DNA of 64,000 nucleotides from Cryobacterium tagatosivorans (GCF_004402215.1 NZ_SOEZ01000023.1:1-64000); one strand, 5' to 3'; positions 1 to 8,338 are shown, counted from the first letter of the stretch. Notes: a model not told the origin generated them from the sequence alone. Translations and numbers: made by a program.

Positions 1-855
1 CCCGGAGCGGGCGCGGCGCCGGGGGCGGCGGGCACGGGCACCGCAGCCGTCGGCGGAGGCGGCGCCGGCGCGGCGATGACCGCCGTTCCGCCGGGCGACG
101 CCGAAGCCAGACCGTACCCGGCCCGGCTGTACGGCGAACTGGACCCGCAGCTGTCGAACTGGATGTGGCTGGTCAAGTGGTTCCTCGTCATCCCGCACGT
201 CTTCGTGCTGGTGTTCCTCTGGATCGCGTTCGCCGTGAGCACGATCGTCGCCTGGTTCGCCATCCTCTTCACCGGCCGGTACCCGGCATCCATTTTCGAG
301 TTCAACGTCGGCGTGCTGCGCTGGAGCTGGCGAGTCGCCTTCTACGCCTACTCGGCCCTCGGCACCGACCGCTACCCGCCTTTCACCCTCGCCTCCGCCG
401 ATTACCCTGCCGAGCTCGAGGTCGACTACCCACAGCGCCTCTCCCGGGGCCTGGTCCTGGTCAAGTCGTGGCTGCTCGCCATCCCGCACCTCGCGATCGT
501 GGCCGCCTTCACCGGCGGCGGCTGGACCTGGCGGACGCCGTCCAACAACAACCCGAACGTCTACATCACGGACGATTACGTCGTCTACGGCTACCCGGAC
601 GACTGGGCACGCCCGAACGCCGGACTGTCCCTGCTCGGGCTGTTGGTGCTCGTCGCTGCCGTCATCCTGCTGTTCACCGGGCGCTACCGGCGGGCGTTGT
701 TCGCCCTGATCCTGGGGATCAACCGGTGGTCCTACCGGGTGATCGTCTACACCTCGCTGATGCGGGACGAGTATCCGCCCTTCCGGCTCGACCAGGGCGG
801 CACCGATCCGGCCGCGGCCCGGCGATACGAGGCCGTGGCGCCGCCCGGGCCCTGA
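1..855 (+). CDS. DUF4389 membrane protein, 5' end outside window
   Basis: The reading frame is open from base 1, so the gene probably begins upstream; the first ATG in the window is at 76. The first 25 codons are a Gly/Ala-rich linker, suggesting another N-terminal segment. The rest holds two similar halves of the DUF4389 type. Each has a hydrophobic segment beginning near a W/L-V-K motif followed by IPH, then a FTGRYP/FTGRYR turn, a RWSWRV/RWSYRV motif and a YPPF motif. About four membrane segments are visible. The function of this family is unknown. The duplicated half suggests an internal duplication. The next intact gene, a kinase, starts about 350 bases downstream, with a broken gene between them. 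Confidence 0.8.
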   Translation, partial: PGAGAAPGAAGTGTAAVGGGGAGAAMTAVPPGDAEARPYPARLYGELDPQLSNWMWLVKWFLVIPHVFVLVFLWIAFAVSTIVAWFAILFTGRYPASIFEFNVGVLRWSWRVAFYAYSALGTDRYPPFTLASADYPAELEVDYPQRLSRGLVLVKSWLLAIPHLAIVAAFTGGGWTWRTPSNNNPNVYITDDYVVYGYPDDWARPNAGLSLLGLLVLVAAVILLFTGRYRRALFALILGINRWSYRVIVYTSLMRDEYPPFRLDQGGTDPAAARRYEAVAPPGP

Positions 856-1171
856 TGGCCGTACCCTGGTGACCTCCTCTGCTCGATCGGCTACGCGCAG
901 TGGCTGGAACTGCGCCGCCATCTTCCCCGGAGCGGCCGGTGGGTGGCCGGCACCGCGGCGGCCCGGTGCCTGGGCCTGGCGGTGTTCTTCGCGGTGGCGA
1001 CCCTGGCAAGAGGGGCAGACGCTATGGCTCACCGTGCTGATCGGAGTGTTCGCCGGGGCCCTGATGGCGGTGAGCATGGCACTCGTCACCGGGCTGGTCC
1101 TCGTCCGGATGCTCCGCGCGGCCTCGCGTCCCGCGCCGTCGGCGCCTCCGGCCCGATATGGTGCTGTGTAA
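856..1171 (+). pseudogene. Frameshifted remnant of a small QWLxLRR-type membrane protein
   Basis: No intact gene is present. Directly after the preceding stop, one frame reads GYAQWLELRRHLPRSGRWV and a short hydrophobic stretch ending near FFAVATLA at about 1003. Homology-like sequence then continues in another frame with WQEGQTLWLTVLIGVFAGAL and an AVSMALVTG segment, ending at the TAG before 1172. The two pieces together resemble actinobacterial membrane proteins with a QWLVLRR motif and a hydrophobic region ending in AVTG (recalled family pattern). There is no plausible start codon for the first piece and a frame change near 995-1010. I read this as a decayed gene with truncation and frameshift; a sequencing error explains only part of it, because the N-terminus is also missing. 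Confidence 0.55.
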
Positions 1172-1201
1172 CGCATTCCACGCGGAAGACGACAGGCGAC
1201 C

Positions 1202-2392
1202 ATGCAACGCACCTTCACAGAGCGCGACCGCTTGCTGAAAGAGCGCGACCGCCTGCTGCGTCGAGCGGCGCGGGCGACCGGCCTGGCCGGTGCAGCCACG
1301 GCGCTGCTCTGCATGCTCGTCCCGGGCGGCCTGGCCCCGGACATCCTCCTCGGTTCCGTGCTGCTCGTGCTGGCCATGGCCGGCTGGCTCTACCTGCTCG
1401 GCCGCACCGGCGCGATCCGCTGGGTGGTGATGACGGTGCTGACCGGGATGGCCGCCATCCTGCTGATCGGTTTCGGCAGAGCCCCCGAGCCCCGGATGAA
1501 CCTCGTCGAGGAGTCGGTCATCGCGGCCGTCGCCGCCGGGGCGATGAGCTCCGTGGCGATCGTCCTCGTGGTGAGCCTGTCCCGGCTGGTGACCCTGGGA
1601 TCGGTTCTCGGCTTCACGGTGGCCAGCGTCGTCGCGGCCACCGTCACCTCCCACGGAACCATCGTTCCCCTGGCGCTGACGATCTCCGGCTGGTTCGCGA
1701 CCACCCTGGGCGGGTGGTGGATGGGCCAGAGCATCCCGCGTGCGATGCAGCGCATCGCCGCGATCGGCCGGGCGCACCGCGCCGAACGCCATGCCAGTGA
1801 GCTCGAAGCGCAGCGTCGGCAGGACGCCCGGCTGCTGCACGACACCGTCCTGGCCACCCTCACGCTGCTCGCGCACTCCGGCGTCGGGGTGAGCCCGGAC
1901 GCCCTGCGGGAGCAGGCCGGTGACGACGCCCGGCTGCTGCGCCAGTTGCGCCTCGGCGGGCTGCCCACCCCGCGACGCTCGGGCGTGTACACGCTCGAAC
2001 CGGCCAGCGAATCCACCCTCGGCAACACGCTCGAGTCGGTCAAGCAGCGCTTCGGCCGGATGGGGCTGGAAGTCGACTGGCACGGCAGCGGGCAGGTCCT
2101 GCTGCCCAGCACCGTGCTCGACTCCTTCCTGCTCGCCCTCGGCGAGTGCCTGGAGAACGTGCGCCGCCACTCCGGCGTCAAACGCGCCGATGTGACGATC
2201 ACGGATGATGACACCACCGTCCGGGCGATGGTCACGGACGCCGGGATCGGCTTCGACCTCGATGGCGTCGGCGCCGAACGCCTCGGCTTCACCGAGTCGG
2301 TCGTGGCCAGGCTCCGGGATGTCGGCGGAAACGCGCGCCTGTTCTCGTCGCCTGGGTCCGGCACGACCGTCGTGCTCGAGGTTCCCAAGTGA
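1202..2392 (+). CDS. Membrane sensor histidine kinase, NarL/DesK-like
   Basis: A 396-residue sensor kinase. Residues about 20-175 contain five to six hydrophobic segments and no large extracellular domain, so the stimulus is probably sensed in or at the membrane. A cytoplasmic part follows, with the H-box LHDTVLATL (His213), typical of kinases paired with LuxR-type regulators, then a Bergerat ATPase domain with N-box ENVRRHSG near 317, a DAGIGFD G-box and a GSGTT box near the end. The charged N-terminus contains a repeated ERDRLL motif. The gene overlaps the next by 4 bases (GTGA), and the response regulator lies third, so the three are probably one operon. The signal is unknown. Confidence 0.88.
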   Translation: MQRTFTERDRLLKERDRLLRRAARATGLAGAATALLCMLVPGGLAPDILLGSVLLVLAMAGWLYLLGRTGAIRWVVMTVLTGMAAILLIGFGRAPEPRMNLVEESVIAAVAAGAMSSVAIVLVVSLSRLVTLGSVLGFTVASVVAATVTSHGTIVPLALTISGWFATTLGGWWMGQSIPRAMQRIAAIGRAHRAERHASELEAQRRQDARLLHDTVLATLTLLAHSGVGVSPDALREQAGDDARLLRQLRLGGLPTPRRSGVYTLEPASESTLGNTLESVKQRFGRMGLEVDWHGSGQVLLPSTVLDSFLLALGECLENVRRHSGVKRADVTITDDDTTVRAMVTDAGIGFDLDGVGAERLGFTESVVARLRDVGGNARLFSSPGSGTTVVLEVPK

Positions 2393-3744
2393 GCCGTCCG
2401 GTCGTCGAGCCGGGGGCTGTGCGGCCGGGCGCGCTGGGTCCGGCCACCGTCACCCCGGACGACGACGCCCTGGCCCCTGCGACCCCCGGGACCACCCGCC
2501 CGGACGCCCGCCGCCTGCTGCGCCGGCCCGACCGGATCGTCAAGGCGGCCCGCGCCGACCCCAACGGCATCGGCGGCCGGCACCTCGGCATCGGCCTGGT
2601 CTTCAGCGGCGGGTCGATCGCGGTCTTCCTGTTCTGGCGCTTCGTGGTGCAGTGGGCGAGCACGCCGAGCCCGGTGCCGAGCCTCGCCGCCTGGTTCATC
2701 CTCGTCATCGCCACGGTCTTCACGGTCGCGGTCGTGCAGCGCTCGTCGACCCGGATGCCGCCCTGGCTGTTCGCCTTCGTGCTGATCGCCGGCGCGGTGG
2801 TCGTCATCCTCGACCTCGCCGGGTCGGCCGGCCAGTCCTACGCGGACGTCTACCCGACCGCCGCCCCGGCCGTCGGGGCCATGCTCACCGGCCTGGTCAC
2901 CCTGCGCGAGCCCCGCGACGTGCTCGCCGCCACCGGGGTGCTCGGCGCGCTGATGGCCTTCGCCGTCCTGATCGAGGACCGCACCAGCCTGCTCAGCCTG
3001 GCCCCCGAGATCCTCAGCCTCTCCCTCGGCGTCATCCCGCCGCTTCTCGGCGTGCTCATCGTGCGGTCGTTCCGGCGGATGGTGGAACTGGAGCTTGACC
3101 TCGTCCTCGTGCAGAGCACCGTCTCCCAGCCGCGCTACGCGGTCGGCATGCTCGCCTCGGAGGAGCTGGCCCGCCTCGACCTGGACGCCGAGACGCTGCT
3201 CGACGACGTCGCGCAGGGGCGCACGCCGCTCCCGCTCGCCCCGGAGACCTCCTCCACCGCGGCCTCCCTCGCCACCCAGCTTCGGCTCCACCTCATCAAC
3301 GGGCGGACCGAGACCTGGCTGCACCACGCCGTCACGGAGTCGGAGTTCCTCGGCCCGTCCGTGACGGTGCAGGACCCGTCGGGGCTGGCCGGCCTCCTGG
3401 CGCCGGGCCAGCGCGATGCCCTCCTGCTCACCATCTGGCTGCTGATCAGCGACACCGCGCGGACCGCGTCGACGGTCTCGCTCACGCTCGGGCCGATTGC
3501 GCCCAGTCACGGCGCGGCTTCGCGCAAGAAGATAAGATTCCCGATCGAATTGATAACGACAGGTGTGCCACGACGCCGGGTAGACCCCGAGACGTGGCAA
3601 GCTATCCGAATAGTCGGCCCTCACGTCGATACCATTCGGGACGGAAGTCTTCGGGTGGACATCGAGTGCAGCGTCGACAATCCCGCGGACGCCCAGGATT
3701 CCCAGGCGGCGCACGGGGTGCAGAGGCAGTTGGAGGAAAAGTGA
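2389..3744 (+). CDS. Kinase-associated membrane protein lacking catalytic boxes
   Basis: A 451-residue protein lying between a histidine kinase and its likely regulator, with a GTG start overlapping the upstream stop. About 80 N-terminal residues are hydrophilic and proline-rich. Five to six membrane segments follow (about 75-240), then a roughly 200-residue cytoplasmic part containing ELARLDLDAE and an LRLHLINGR helix followed by a TESEFLGPSV segment. The layout (membrane domain, helical linker, globular C-terminus) resembles a sensor kinase, but I find no H-box histidine and none of the N, G1 or G2 ATP-binding motifs. It may be a degenerate kinase acting as a receptor or allosteric partner of the upstream kinase. 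That role is inferred from position and architecture only. Confidence 0.7.
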   Translation: MSRPVVEPGAVRPGALGPATVTPDDDALAPATPGTTRPDARRLLRRPDRIVKAARADPNGIGGRHLGIGLVFSGGSIAVFLFWRFVVQWASTPSPVPSLAAWFILVIATVFTVAVVQRSSTRMPPWLFAFVLIAGAVVVILDLAGSAGQSYADVYPTAAPAVGAMLTGLVTLREPRDVLAATGVLGALMAFAVLIEDRTSLLSLAPEILSLSLGVIPPLLGVLIVRSFRRMVELELDLVLVQSTVSQPRYAVGMLASEELARLDLDAETLLDDVAQGRTPLPLAPETSSTAASLATQLRLHLINGRTETWLHHAVTESEFLGPSVTVQDPSGLAGLLAPGQRDALLLTIWLLISDTARTASTVSLTLGPIAPSHGAASRKKIRFPIELITTGVPRRRVDPETWQAIRIVGPHVDTIRDGSLRVDIECSVDNPADAQDSQAAHGVQRQLEEK

Positions 3745-4397
3745 CACACAGCAACGGTCCCATCCGCTTGGCCCTGGTCGACGACCACCGAATGCTCCTC
3801 GGTGCCCTCACCGAGTGGATCCGCGGGGCGGCCGACGACATCGACATGGTCGCCGCCGTGACAACCTGGCCCGAGTTGCTCACCCACCCCGCTTTCCCCG
3901 TCGACGTCGTGCTGCTCGACCTCGACCTCAAAGACAACATCCCCGTGTCGCTGAAGATCTCGACGCTGAAGACGACGGGCGTCAAGACCGTGCTCATGAG
4001 CACGTACTCCGAACCCGCCCTGGTGCGCGAGGCTCTCGCCGCGGGCGCGCTCGGCTACCTCGTCAAGAGCGAAGAAGCCGGCATGATCGTCGAGGCGATC
4101 CGCGCCGCCTACAACGGCGAATCGTACATCTCGGCCGAACTCGACCTGGCCCTCAACGCCGGTTCGGACGGGGACTCCCCGCGCCTGAGCGCGCAGGAGC
4201 GCCGTGTCATGGCCCTCTATGGGGCCGGCGAGCCGGTGAAGGCCGTCGCCTACCAGCTCGGCATCTCGGAGGAAACGGCCAAGTCGTACCTCAAGCGCAT
4301 CCGGGAGAAGTACCGCCTGGCCGGCCACGACGTGGGCACGAAGGTCGCCCTGCGCAAGCGCGCCATCCGCGACGGCATCCTGCTCCAGACCGACTGA
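3741..4397 (+). CDS. NarL/FixJ-family response regulator
   Basis: A 218-residue response regulator and the predicted output of the upstream kinase pair. The receiver domain has the acidic pair at residues 11-12 (VDDHRM), phospho-acceptor Asp60 in LLDLDL, a MSTYS switch region and the conserved Lys109 (LVKSEEA). The C-terminal LuxR-type helix-turn-helix is marked by LSAQERRVMALYGAG and the recognition-helix region SEETAKSYLKRIREKY. The GTG start at 3741 is chosen because GGAGG lies 4 bases upstream and the stop of the previous gene overlaps it; the frame is open further upstream, but that would run deep into the upstream gene. Target genes are not evident here. Confidence 0.92.
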   Translation: MTHSNGPIRLALVDDHRMLLGALTEWIRGAADDIDMVAAVTTWPELLTHPAFPVDVVLLDLDLKDNIPVSLKISTLKTTGVKTVLMSTYSEPALVREALAAGALGYLVKSEEAGMIVEAIRAAYNGESYISAELDLALNAGSDGDSPRLSAQERRVMALYGAGEPVKAVAYQLGISEETAKSYLKRIREKYRLAGHDVGTKVALRKRAIRDGILLQTD

Positions 4398-4423
4398 CCG
4401 CCCCGCCGGCCGCCCGCCCGCCC

Positions 4424-4500
4424 GGGCAAGTGCGCCCGTAACGGACATCTGTGGCCGGTGTGCCGGCCACAGATGTCCGCGTGGACAACAGTTGGTGTGG
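4424..4500. repeat. Family A intergenic palindrome, copy 1
   Basis: A perfect 17-bp inverted repeat (4442-4458 and 4463-4479, 4-base loop) inside a conserved block that begins gggcaagtg and ends near aacag. A second copy lies at 46931-46999. Both copies sit between the 3' ends of converging genes. In the two stems one base pair differs in a compensating way (T-A here, A-T there), which argues that pairing is selected. It is a plausible bidirectional terminator or a dispersed REP-like element. Confidence 0.85.
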
Positions 4501-4510
4501 GGGCCTCGCG

Positions 4511-5788
4511 CTAGTCGGCACGCACGACGGTGATCGCGGCGGTTCCGTAGGGCACGGCTACGCCCAGCCGTCGGCGCGACCGGTCGATGGCGAAGGTCGC
4601 GCCCGCGAGCAGGATGCCGATACCGCTCAGCCCCAGCCCGATCCACACCGGCGCGACGTAGCCGAGCCCCGCCGCGATGGCGATGCCGCCGAGGTAGGCG
4701 CCGAGCGCGTTTCCGACGTTGAGCGCCGAGTGGTTCAGGGCCGCGGCGATCGACTGGCTGTCGTGGGCGACATCCATGAGCCTGGTCTGGATCGTCGGGC
4801 TCAGCGCGGCTGCCGCGGCTCCGATCAGGAAGACACCGACCAGCAGCCCCGCCACGGACTGGGCCGAGAAGGCCAGTGCGGTGAGCGCGACGAGCATGAC
4901 CCCGAACGCCCCGTACATGGTGCGGCGCACACTGCGGTCGGCGAGCGCGCCGCCGGCGAAATTGCCGATGGTCATGCCCAGGCCGATGACAACCAGCACG
5001 ATCGGCACGGCCCAGGCGGCCAGGCCGGTGACCTCCATCACCAGCGGGGCGACGTAGGTGTACACGGCGAAGAGGCCGCCGAAGCCGATCGCGCCGATCA
5101 GGAGCGCGATCCAGACCTGGAGCCGGCCGAAGGCACGCAGCTCCCGGCGGATGGTGCTGCCCGGGTTCCCGGCCTGGTGGGGAACGACCAGCGCGACGGC
5201 GAGAAAGGTCAGGGCGAAGATTCCGGCGACGACCAGGTAGGCGAGGCGCCAGCCCGCCGACTGGCCCAGCCAGGTGATCGCCGGGACGCCGATCACGTTG
5301 GCGATCGTCAGCCCGGAGAGCACGATGGCGACGCCGCGGGCCCGTTTGCCCGTACCCATCAGCTCGGCGGCGACGAGCGACGCGATGCCGAAGTAGGCGC
5401 CGTGCGGGAGCCCGGCGAGGAACCGGGCCGCGAGCACCAGCTCGAAGCTGGGCAGCAGGGCGGAGGCGACGGTGCCGAGCGTGAACGCGATCAGCAGGGC
5501 GAGCAGCAGCTGCTTGCGCGGCCGGCGGGCGGCCGCGGCGGCAATCGTCGGCGCACCGACGACGACGCCGAGGGCGTAGGCGGAGATGAGCCAGCCCGCC
5601 CGCGCGTTGGCGGCGTCCGGCTGCGCCCGGTAGAGGCCCGGCAGCAGGTCCTGGGCGAGGTTCGGCAGCAGCCCCATCGCCACAAATTCGGTGGCGCCGA
5701 TGGCGAAGCCGCCCAGGGCGAGCGCGAAGAGGGCAAGACGAATGCGGGCCGGCGACAGCTGCGTCGGCCCGTGGGTGGTGAGGGGCAT
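4511..5788 (-). CDS. MFS transporter, DHA1 drug/arabinose-efflux-like
   Basis: A 425-residue major facilitator with about 12 hydrophobic segments. Characteristic elements are the N-terminal LALGGFAIGATEFVAMGLLP helix, common in AraJ/YdhP-type exporters of the DHA1 group, a long loop RRPRKQ after the second or third helix, and a GLPHGAYFG motif near 125. It likely exports a small molecule by proton antiport; the substrate cannot be read from sequence. It starts 24 bases after the stop of a thiamine-binding protein gene on the same strand and has its own TANNNT box six bases before the ATG. Thiamine or a pyrimidine precursor is therefore a conceivable substrate, but this rests on adjacency only. 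Confidence 0.87.
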   Translation of the reverse strand: MPLTTHGPTQLSPARIRLALFALALGGFAIGATEFVAMGLLPNLAQDLLPGLYRAQPDAANARAGWLISAYALGVVVGAPTIAAAAARRPRKQLLLALLIAFTLGTVASALLPSFELVLAARFLAGLPHGAYFGIASLVAAELMGTGKRARGVAIVLSGLTIANVIGVPAITWLGQSAGWRLAYLVVAGIFALTFLAVALVVPHQAGNPGSTIRRELRAFGRLQVWIALLIGAIGFGGLFAVYTYVAPLVMEVTGLAAWAVPIVLVVIGLGMTIGNFAGGALADRSVRRTMYGAFGVMLVALTALAFSAQSVAGLLVGVFLIGAAAAALSPTIQTRLMDVAHDSQSIAAALNHSALNVGNALGAYLGGIAIAAGLGYVAPVWIGLGLSGIGILLAGATFAIDRSRRRLGVAVPYGTAAITVVRAD

Positions 5789-5794
5789 GCCCCC

Positions 5795-5800
5795 AGACTA
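5795..5800 (-). promoter_or_regulatory. Predicted -10 box for the MFS gene (leaderless)
   Basis: TAGTCT on the minus strand ends 6 bases before the ATG at 5788. No Shine-Dalgarno sequence fits that gap, so transcription probably starts at or next to the start codon. No clear -35 hexamer is seen. Confidence 0.5.
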
Positions 5801-5811
5801 CGTTGTGACGT

Positions 5812-6132
5812 TTACTCTGTTACGTCCCGCGCCCGTCCGAGCGCTGCCTCCAGGCGTTCGACCTTGCCGGTCAGCTCGCCGGTGCGGCCGGCCCGGATGT
5901 CCGCCTTGAGCACGAGGGACACCCGCGGTCCCCACTGGGCCACGGCCTCTGTCGCGGCCTTGACCACGGCGAAGACCTCGTCCCACTCCCCCTCGATGGT
6001 GGTGAACATCGAGTCGGTGTGGTTGGGCAGGCCGGAATCGCGCACGACACGCACCGCCGCGGCGACGGCGTTGTGCACGGAGCCCTGCGAATCGTGGGCG
6101 CCGGACGGGGCCACGGAGAATGCGACCAACAT
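5812..6132 (-). CDS. MTH1187-family thiamine-binding protein
   Basis: A 106-residue cytoplasmic protein of the thiamine-binding/MTH1187-YkoF fold. Typical features are the N-terminal strand LVAFSVAPSG, the D-S-M-F-T-T-I-E-G-EWDEVF segment at about 41-53, and the second half PRVSLVLKADIRAG. Family members bind thiamine or related compounds as small oligomers; no enzymatic role is established. The start is supported by AAGGAG directly upstream, which lies inside the 3' end of the glycosyltransferase gene, so the two are probably co-transcribed. The MFS gene follows on the same strand. Confidence 0.85.
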   Translation of the reverse strand: MLVAFSVAPSGAHDSQGSVHNAVAAAVRVVRDSGLPNHTDSMFTTIEGEWDEVFAVVKAATEAVAQWGPRVSLVLKADIRAGRTGELTGKVERLEAALGRARDVTE

Positions 6133-6134
6133 GG

Positions 6135-7478
6135 TTACTCCTTCGGATCGGGGGAATGAGGATCGGGCGTGTGTGGATCAGTTTCGAGGATCGGGGTACG
6201 AGGGTTCGGGACGGGGCGGGGCAGCCCGGCTCGGCGGTCGGCTGCCGGCGAGCGCCAGACCTCCCGGATCGCCCAGCCGAGCAGGACGAATTCGAGCAGG
6301 TTCCGCAGCGTGAGCAGCAGGACCATGAGCGGTTCGGCGGTGAGCAGCCCGTCGTAGAGGGAGGGGTAGAGCAGCTGGGTCATCCCGGCCATGACGGCGA
6401 CGAGCACGGCCGGCGTCCGCCAGGCCCGGGGGCGAAGGACGAGCCCGAAGATGACCGGCGCCGCCAGCCAGCCGATGAACTGCGGGGAACCGACCTTGTT
6501 GACGGCGATCAGGGTCACGACGAGGGCGAGCAGCAGCGGCGGATACAGCCGCTCGAAGGAGGCGCCGTCCCGGATGGCGCGCCAGCCGAGCAGCAGCACG
6601 GCGGCGACGGTGAGCGCCAGGAGGGGGGTCATCAGGGCGATGGCGAGATCGATGCCGGGGCCGGTCACCTGGAAGGTCAGGATCTCCCGGTCGTAGTAGA
6701 GGAAGCTGCCCGGCAGGTCAAGGGCCGCCTGCCACATCCAGACCAGTCCCACCGGCGACTCGATCTGGATGCCGCGACCCGTCTGCTCGGTGACGAAGCT
6801 GAAAACGGTGAGGCCGCTGCCGAGGATGAGGGCGATGAGCACGATCACGGCGCTCGTTCCGGCGGCGGTTGCCAGCACCCGCCCGCGCTGCCGGGAGACG
6901 ACGACCAGCGCGGCGAGCGCCGCGAACGGCCAGACCTTCAGCCAGGTCCCGATCGTGAGCAACGCCGCCCCCCAGAGCGGGCGTGTGGCGAGCAGCAGCA
7001 GGGCAAGGATCACGATCGGGACGGTGACCGCGTCGATCCGGGCCAGGGCGACGGGGCCGAGCAGGGCCAGGAAGCCGAGCCACCACCAGGCGGCTCGCGG
7101 CGCCGCCTTCCCCGGGCGTCGGAGCAGCACCGCGAAGGCGACGGCGTCGAGCAGCGTCACCATGCCGAGCCAGGTGGCCGCGTACAGCGCCGGTCCGAAG
7201 GCCAGGGCGAGGATGATCGGCACGAAAGCGAGGATCGGGTAAACGAAGGGAGTGTCGATGCCGACCTGGAAGCGGCCGGACGCGCCCCCTTCCGCCCAGG
7301 AACGGTAGACCTGCTCCACATCGCCGAGCGGCCAGCCGGGGCCGGTGAAGCAGAGCAGGATGATCAGGCCGTGGACGAGGCCGAAGACCGTCCAGAGCGC
7401 GGCCCGGTGCGCGCGGGAGGATGGCGCCGGAGGGGCGGCGGCCATGCTCCCCGGGGCTTCCGGGACGCTCACGCTCAC
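6135..7478 (-). CDS. GT87/DUF2029-like polytopic mannosyltransferase
   Basis: A 447-residue integral membrane protein with about 10-12 hydrophobic helices, resembling the GT87 family of polyprenol-phosphate-sugar-dependent glycosyltransferases. Family-like features include an early acidic loop (GDVEQVYRSWAEGG), the segment FVYPILAF, a LARIDAVTVP motif and TWLKVWPFAALA in the middle. The last 40 residues are a proline-rich cytoplasmic tail with a repeated HTPDPHSPDP pattern. The GTG start at 7478 overlaps the upstream dehydratase stop (GTGA); the open frame extends further, but that would overlap another real gene. An alternative ATG is at about 7444. The acceptor is unknown. Confidence 0.82.
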   Translation of the reverse strand: MSVSVPEAPGSMAAAPPAPSSRAHRAALWTVFGLVHGLIILLCFTGPGWPLGDVEQVYRSWAEGGASGRFQVGIDTPFVYPILAFVPIILALAFGPALYAATWLGMVTLLDAVAFAVLLRRPGKAAPRAAWWWLGFLALLGPVALARIDAVTVPIVILALLLLATRPLWGAALLTIGTWLKVWPFAALAALVVVSRQRGRVLATAAGTSAVIVLIALILGSGLTVFSFVTEQTGRGIQIESPVGLVWMWQAALDLPGSFLYYDREILTFQVTGPGIDLAIALMTPLLALTVAAVLLLGWRAIRDGASFERLYPPLLLALVVTLIAVNKVGSPQFIGWLAAPVIFGLVLRPRAWRTPAVLVAVMAGMTQLLYPSLYDGLLTAEPLMVLLLTLRNLLEFVLLGWAIREVWRSPAADRRAGLPRPVPNPRTPILETDPHTPDPHSPDPKE

Positions 7479-8332
7479 TCTCCCCCTGGCGCGGCCAGCA
7501 GCTGGGCGATGGTCGCCGGCACCGCCTCGGCCACGTCGAGGGCGGCGATCGGACCGCCGGCCGACGCCCGGTCGGCGGCCCGGGCCTGGATCAGGGCCGC
7601 CGTCGCGGCGAGCGCGGCGACCGAATCGGAATCCGACTCGATGCGCGCGGAGTGGGTCGCGAGCAGGGCGCCCAGGATGCCCCCGAGCACGTCGCCGGAC
7701 CCGGCGGTCGCCAGCCAGGCCGGCGCGGCGGAGACGGTCAGGAGCGCCCCAGAGGGCGAGGCGATATGGGTCACGGCGCCCTTGAGCAGGATCGTCACGC
7801 GCAGCTCCGTGGCCGCGCGGATGGCCCACTCACCCGGGGCGGCCGCGATCTCGGCGGCGGTCACCGGTCGTCCACCCGCGGTGAGCAGTCCGGCCAGTTC
7901 GCGGAAGTGGGGCGTGATCACCGTCGGACCCGTCGCCCGGCCGGCCAGGTCGAGGGCCCCGGCGTCGCAGACGGTGGGCAGCCCCTCGGCGAGGGCGTGC
8001 TCGAGCGCCGCCGTGGTTGCGGCGTCGCGCGTGGCGGCATTCATGCCGGAGCCGAGCAGCCAGGCCTGCACCCGGCCGGGGACCGTGACGGCCTCCGGCC
8101 GGCGCTGGAGCACGAGGGTCGACGCGCGCTCAGGGCCGAGGTAGCGGACCAGGCCGACACCGGTGCGCAGCGCCGCCTCGACGCCGAGAACCGCGGCGCC
8201 CGGGTAATCAGCGGAGCCGGTGCGCACCCCCAGGACGCCGCGGGAGTACTTGTCGTCCGAGCGCCCCGGCACGGCGATCCAGTCGCGAGCCTGTTCGGCT
8301 CCCCATTCCAGCCATCCCCGCCGTTTTGCCAT
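7475..8332 (-). CDS. nnrD: ADP-dependent NAD(P)H-hydrate dehydratase
   Basis: A 285-residue enzyme that repairs hydrated NADH/NADPH (the S form of NAD(P)HX) by ADP-dependent dehydration. It is the ribokinase-like C-terminal domain of the YjeF family without the epimerase half. Motifs include DKYSRGVLGV near the start, YPGAAVLGVEAALRTG, the substrate region GSGM at about 96, TPHFRELAGL, and the phosphate-binding/catalytic TAGSGDVLGGILGA near 210. A TANNNT box six bases before the ATG suggests leaderless transcription. It heads a four-gene minus-strand run and overlaps the GT87 gene by 4 bases. Confidence 0.92.
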   Translation of the reverse strand: MAKRRGWLEWGAEQARDWIAVPGRSDDKYSRGVLGVRTGSADYPGAAVLGVEAALRTGVGLVRYLGPERASTLVLQRRPEAVTVPGRVQAWLLGSGMNAATRDAATTAALEHALAEGLPTVCDAGALDLAGRATGPTVITPHFRELAGLLTAGGRPVTAAEIAAAPGEWAIRAATELRVTILLKGAVTHIASPSGALLTVSAAPAWLATAGSGDVLGGILGALLATHSARIESDSDSVAALAATAALIQARAADRASAGGPIAALDVAEAVPATIAQLLAAPGGE

Positions 8333-8338
8333 TCCCCC

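Noticed and set aside
1390..3747. A 785-codon open frame on the minus strand across the kinase operon
   Set aside because: It runs antiparallel to three clearly recognised overlapping genes; composition is Arg/Gly/Asp-rich shadow sequence typical of high-G+C DNA with no domain.
6170..6178. A near DnaA box (tgtggatca) in the GT87 gene
   Set aside because: One mismatch and inside coding sequence; expected by chance.
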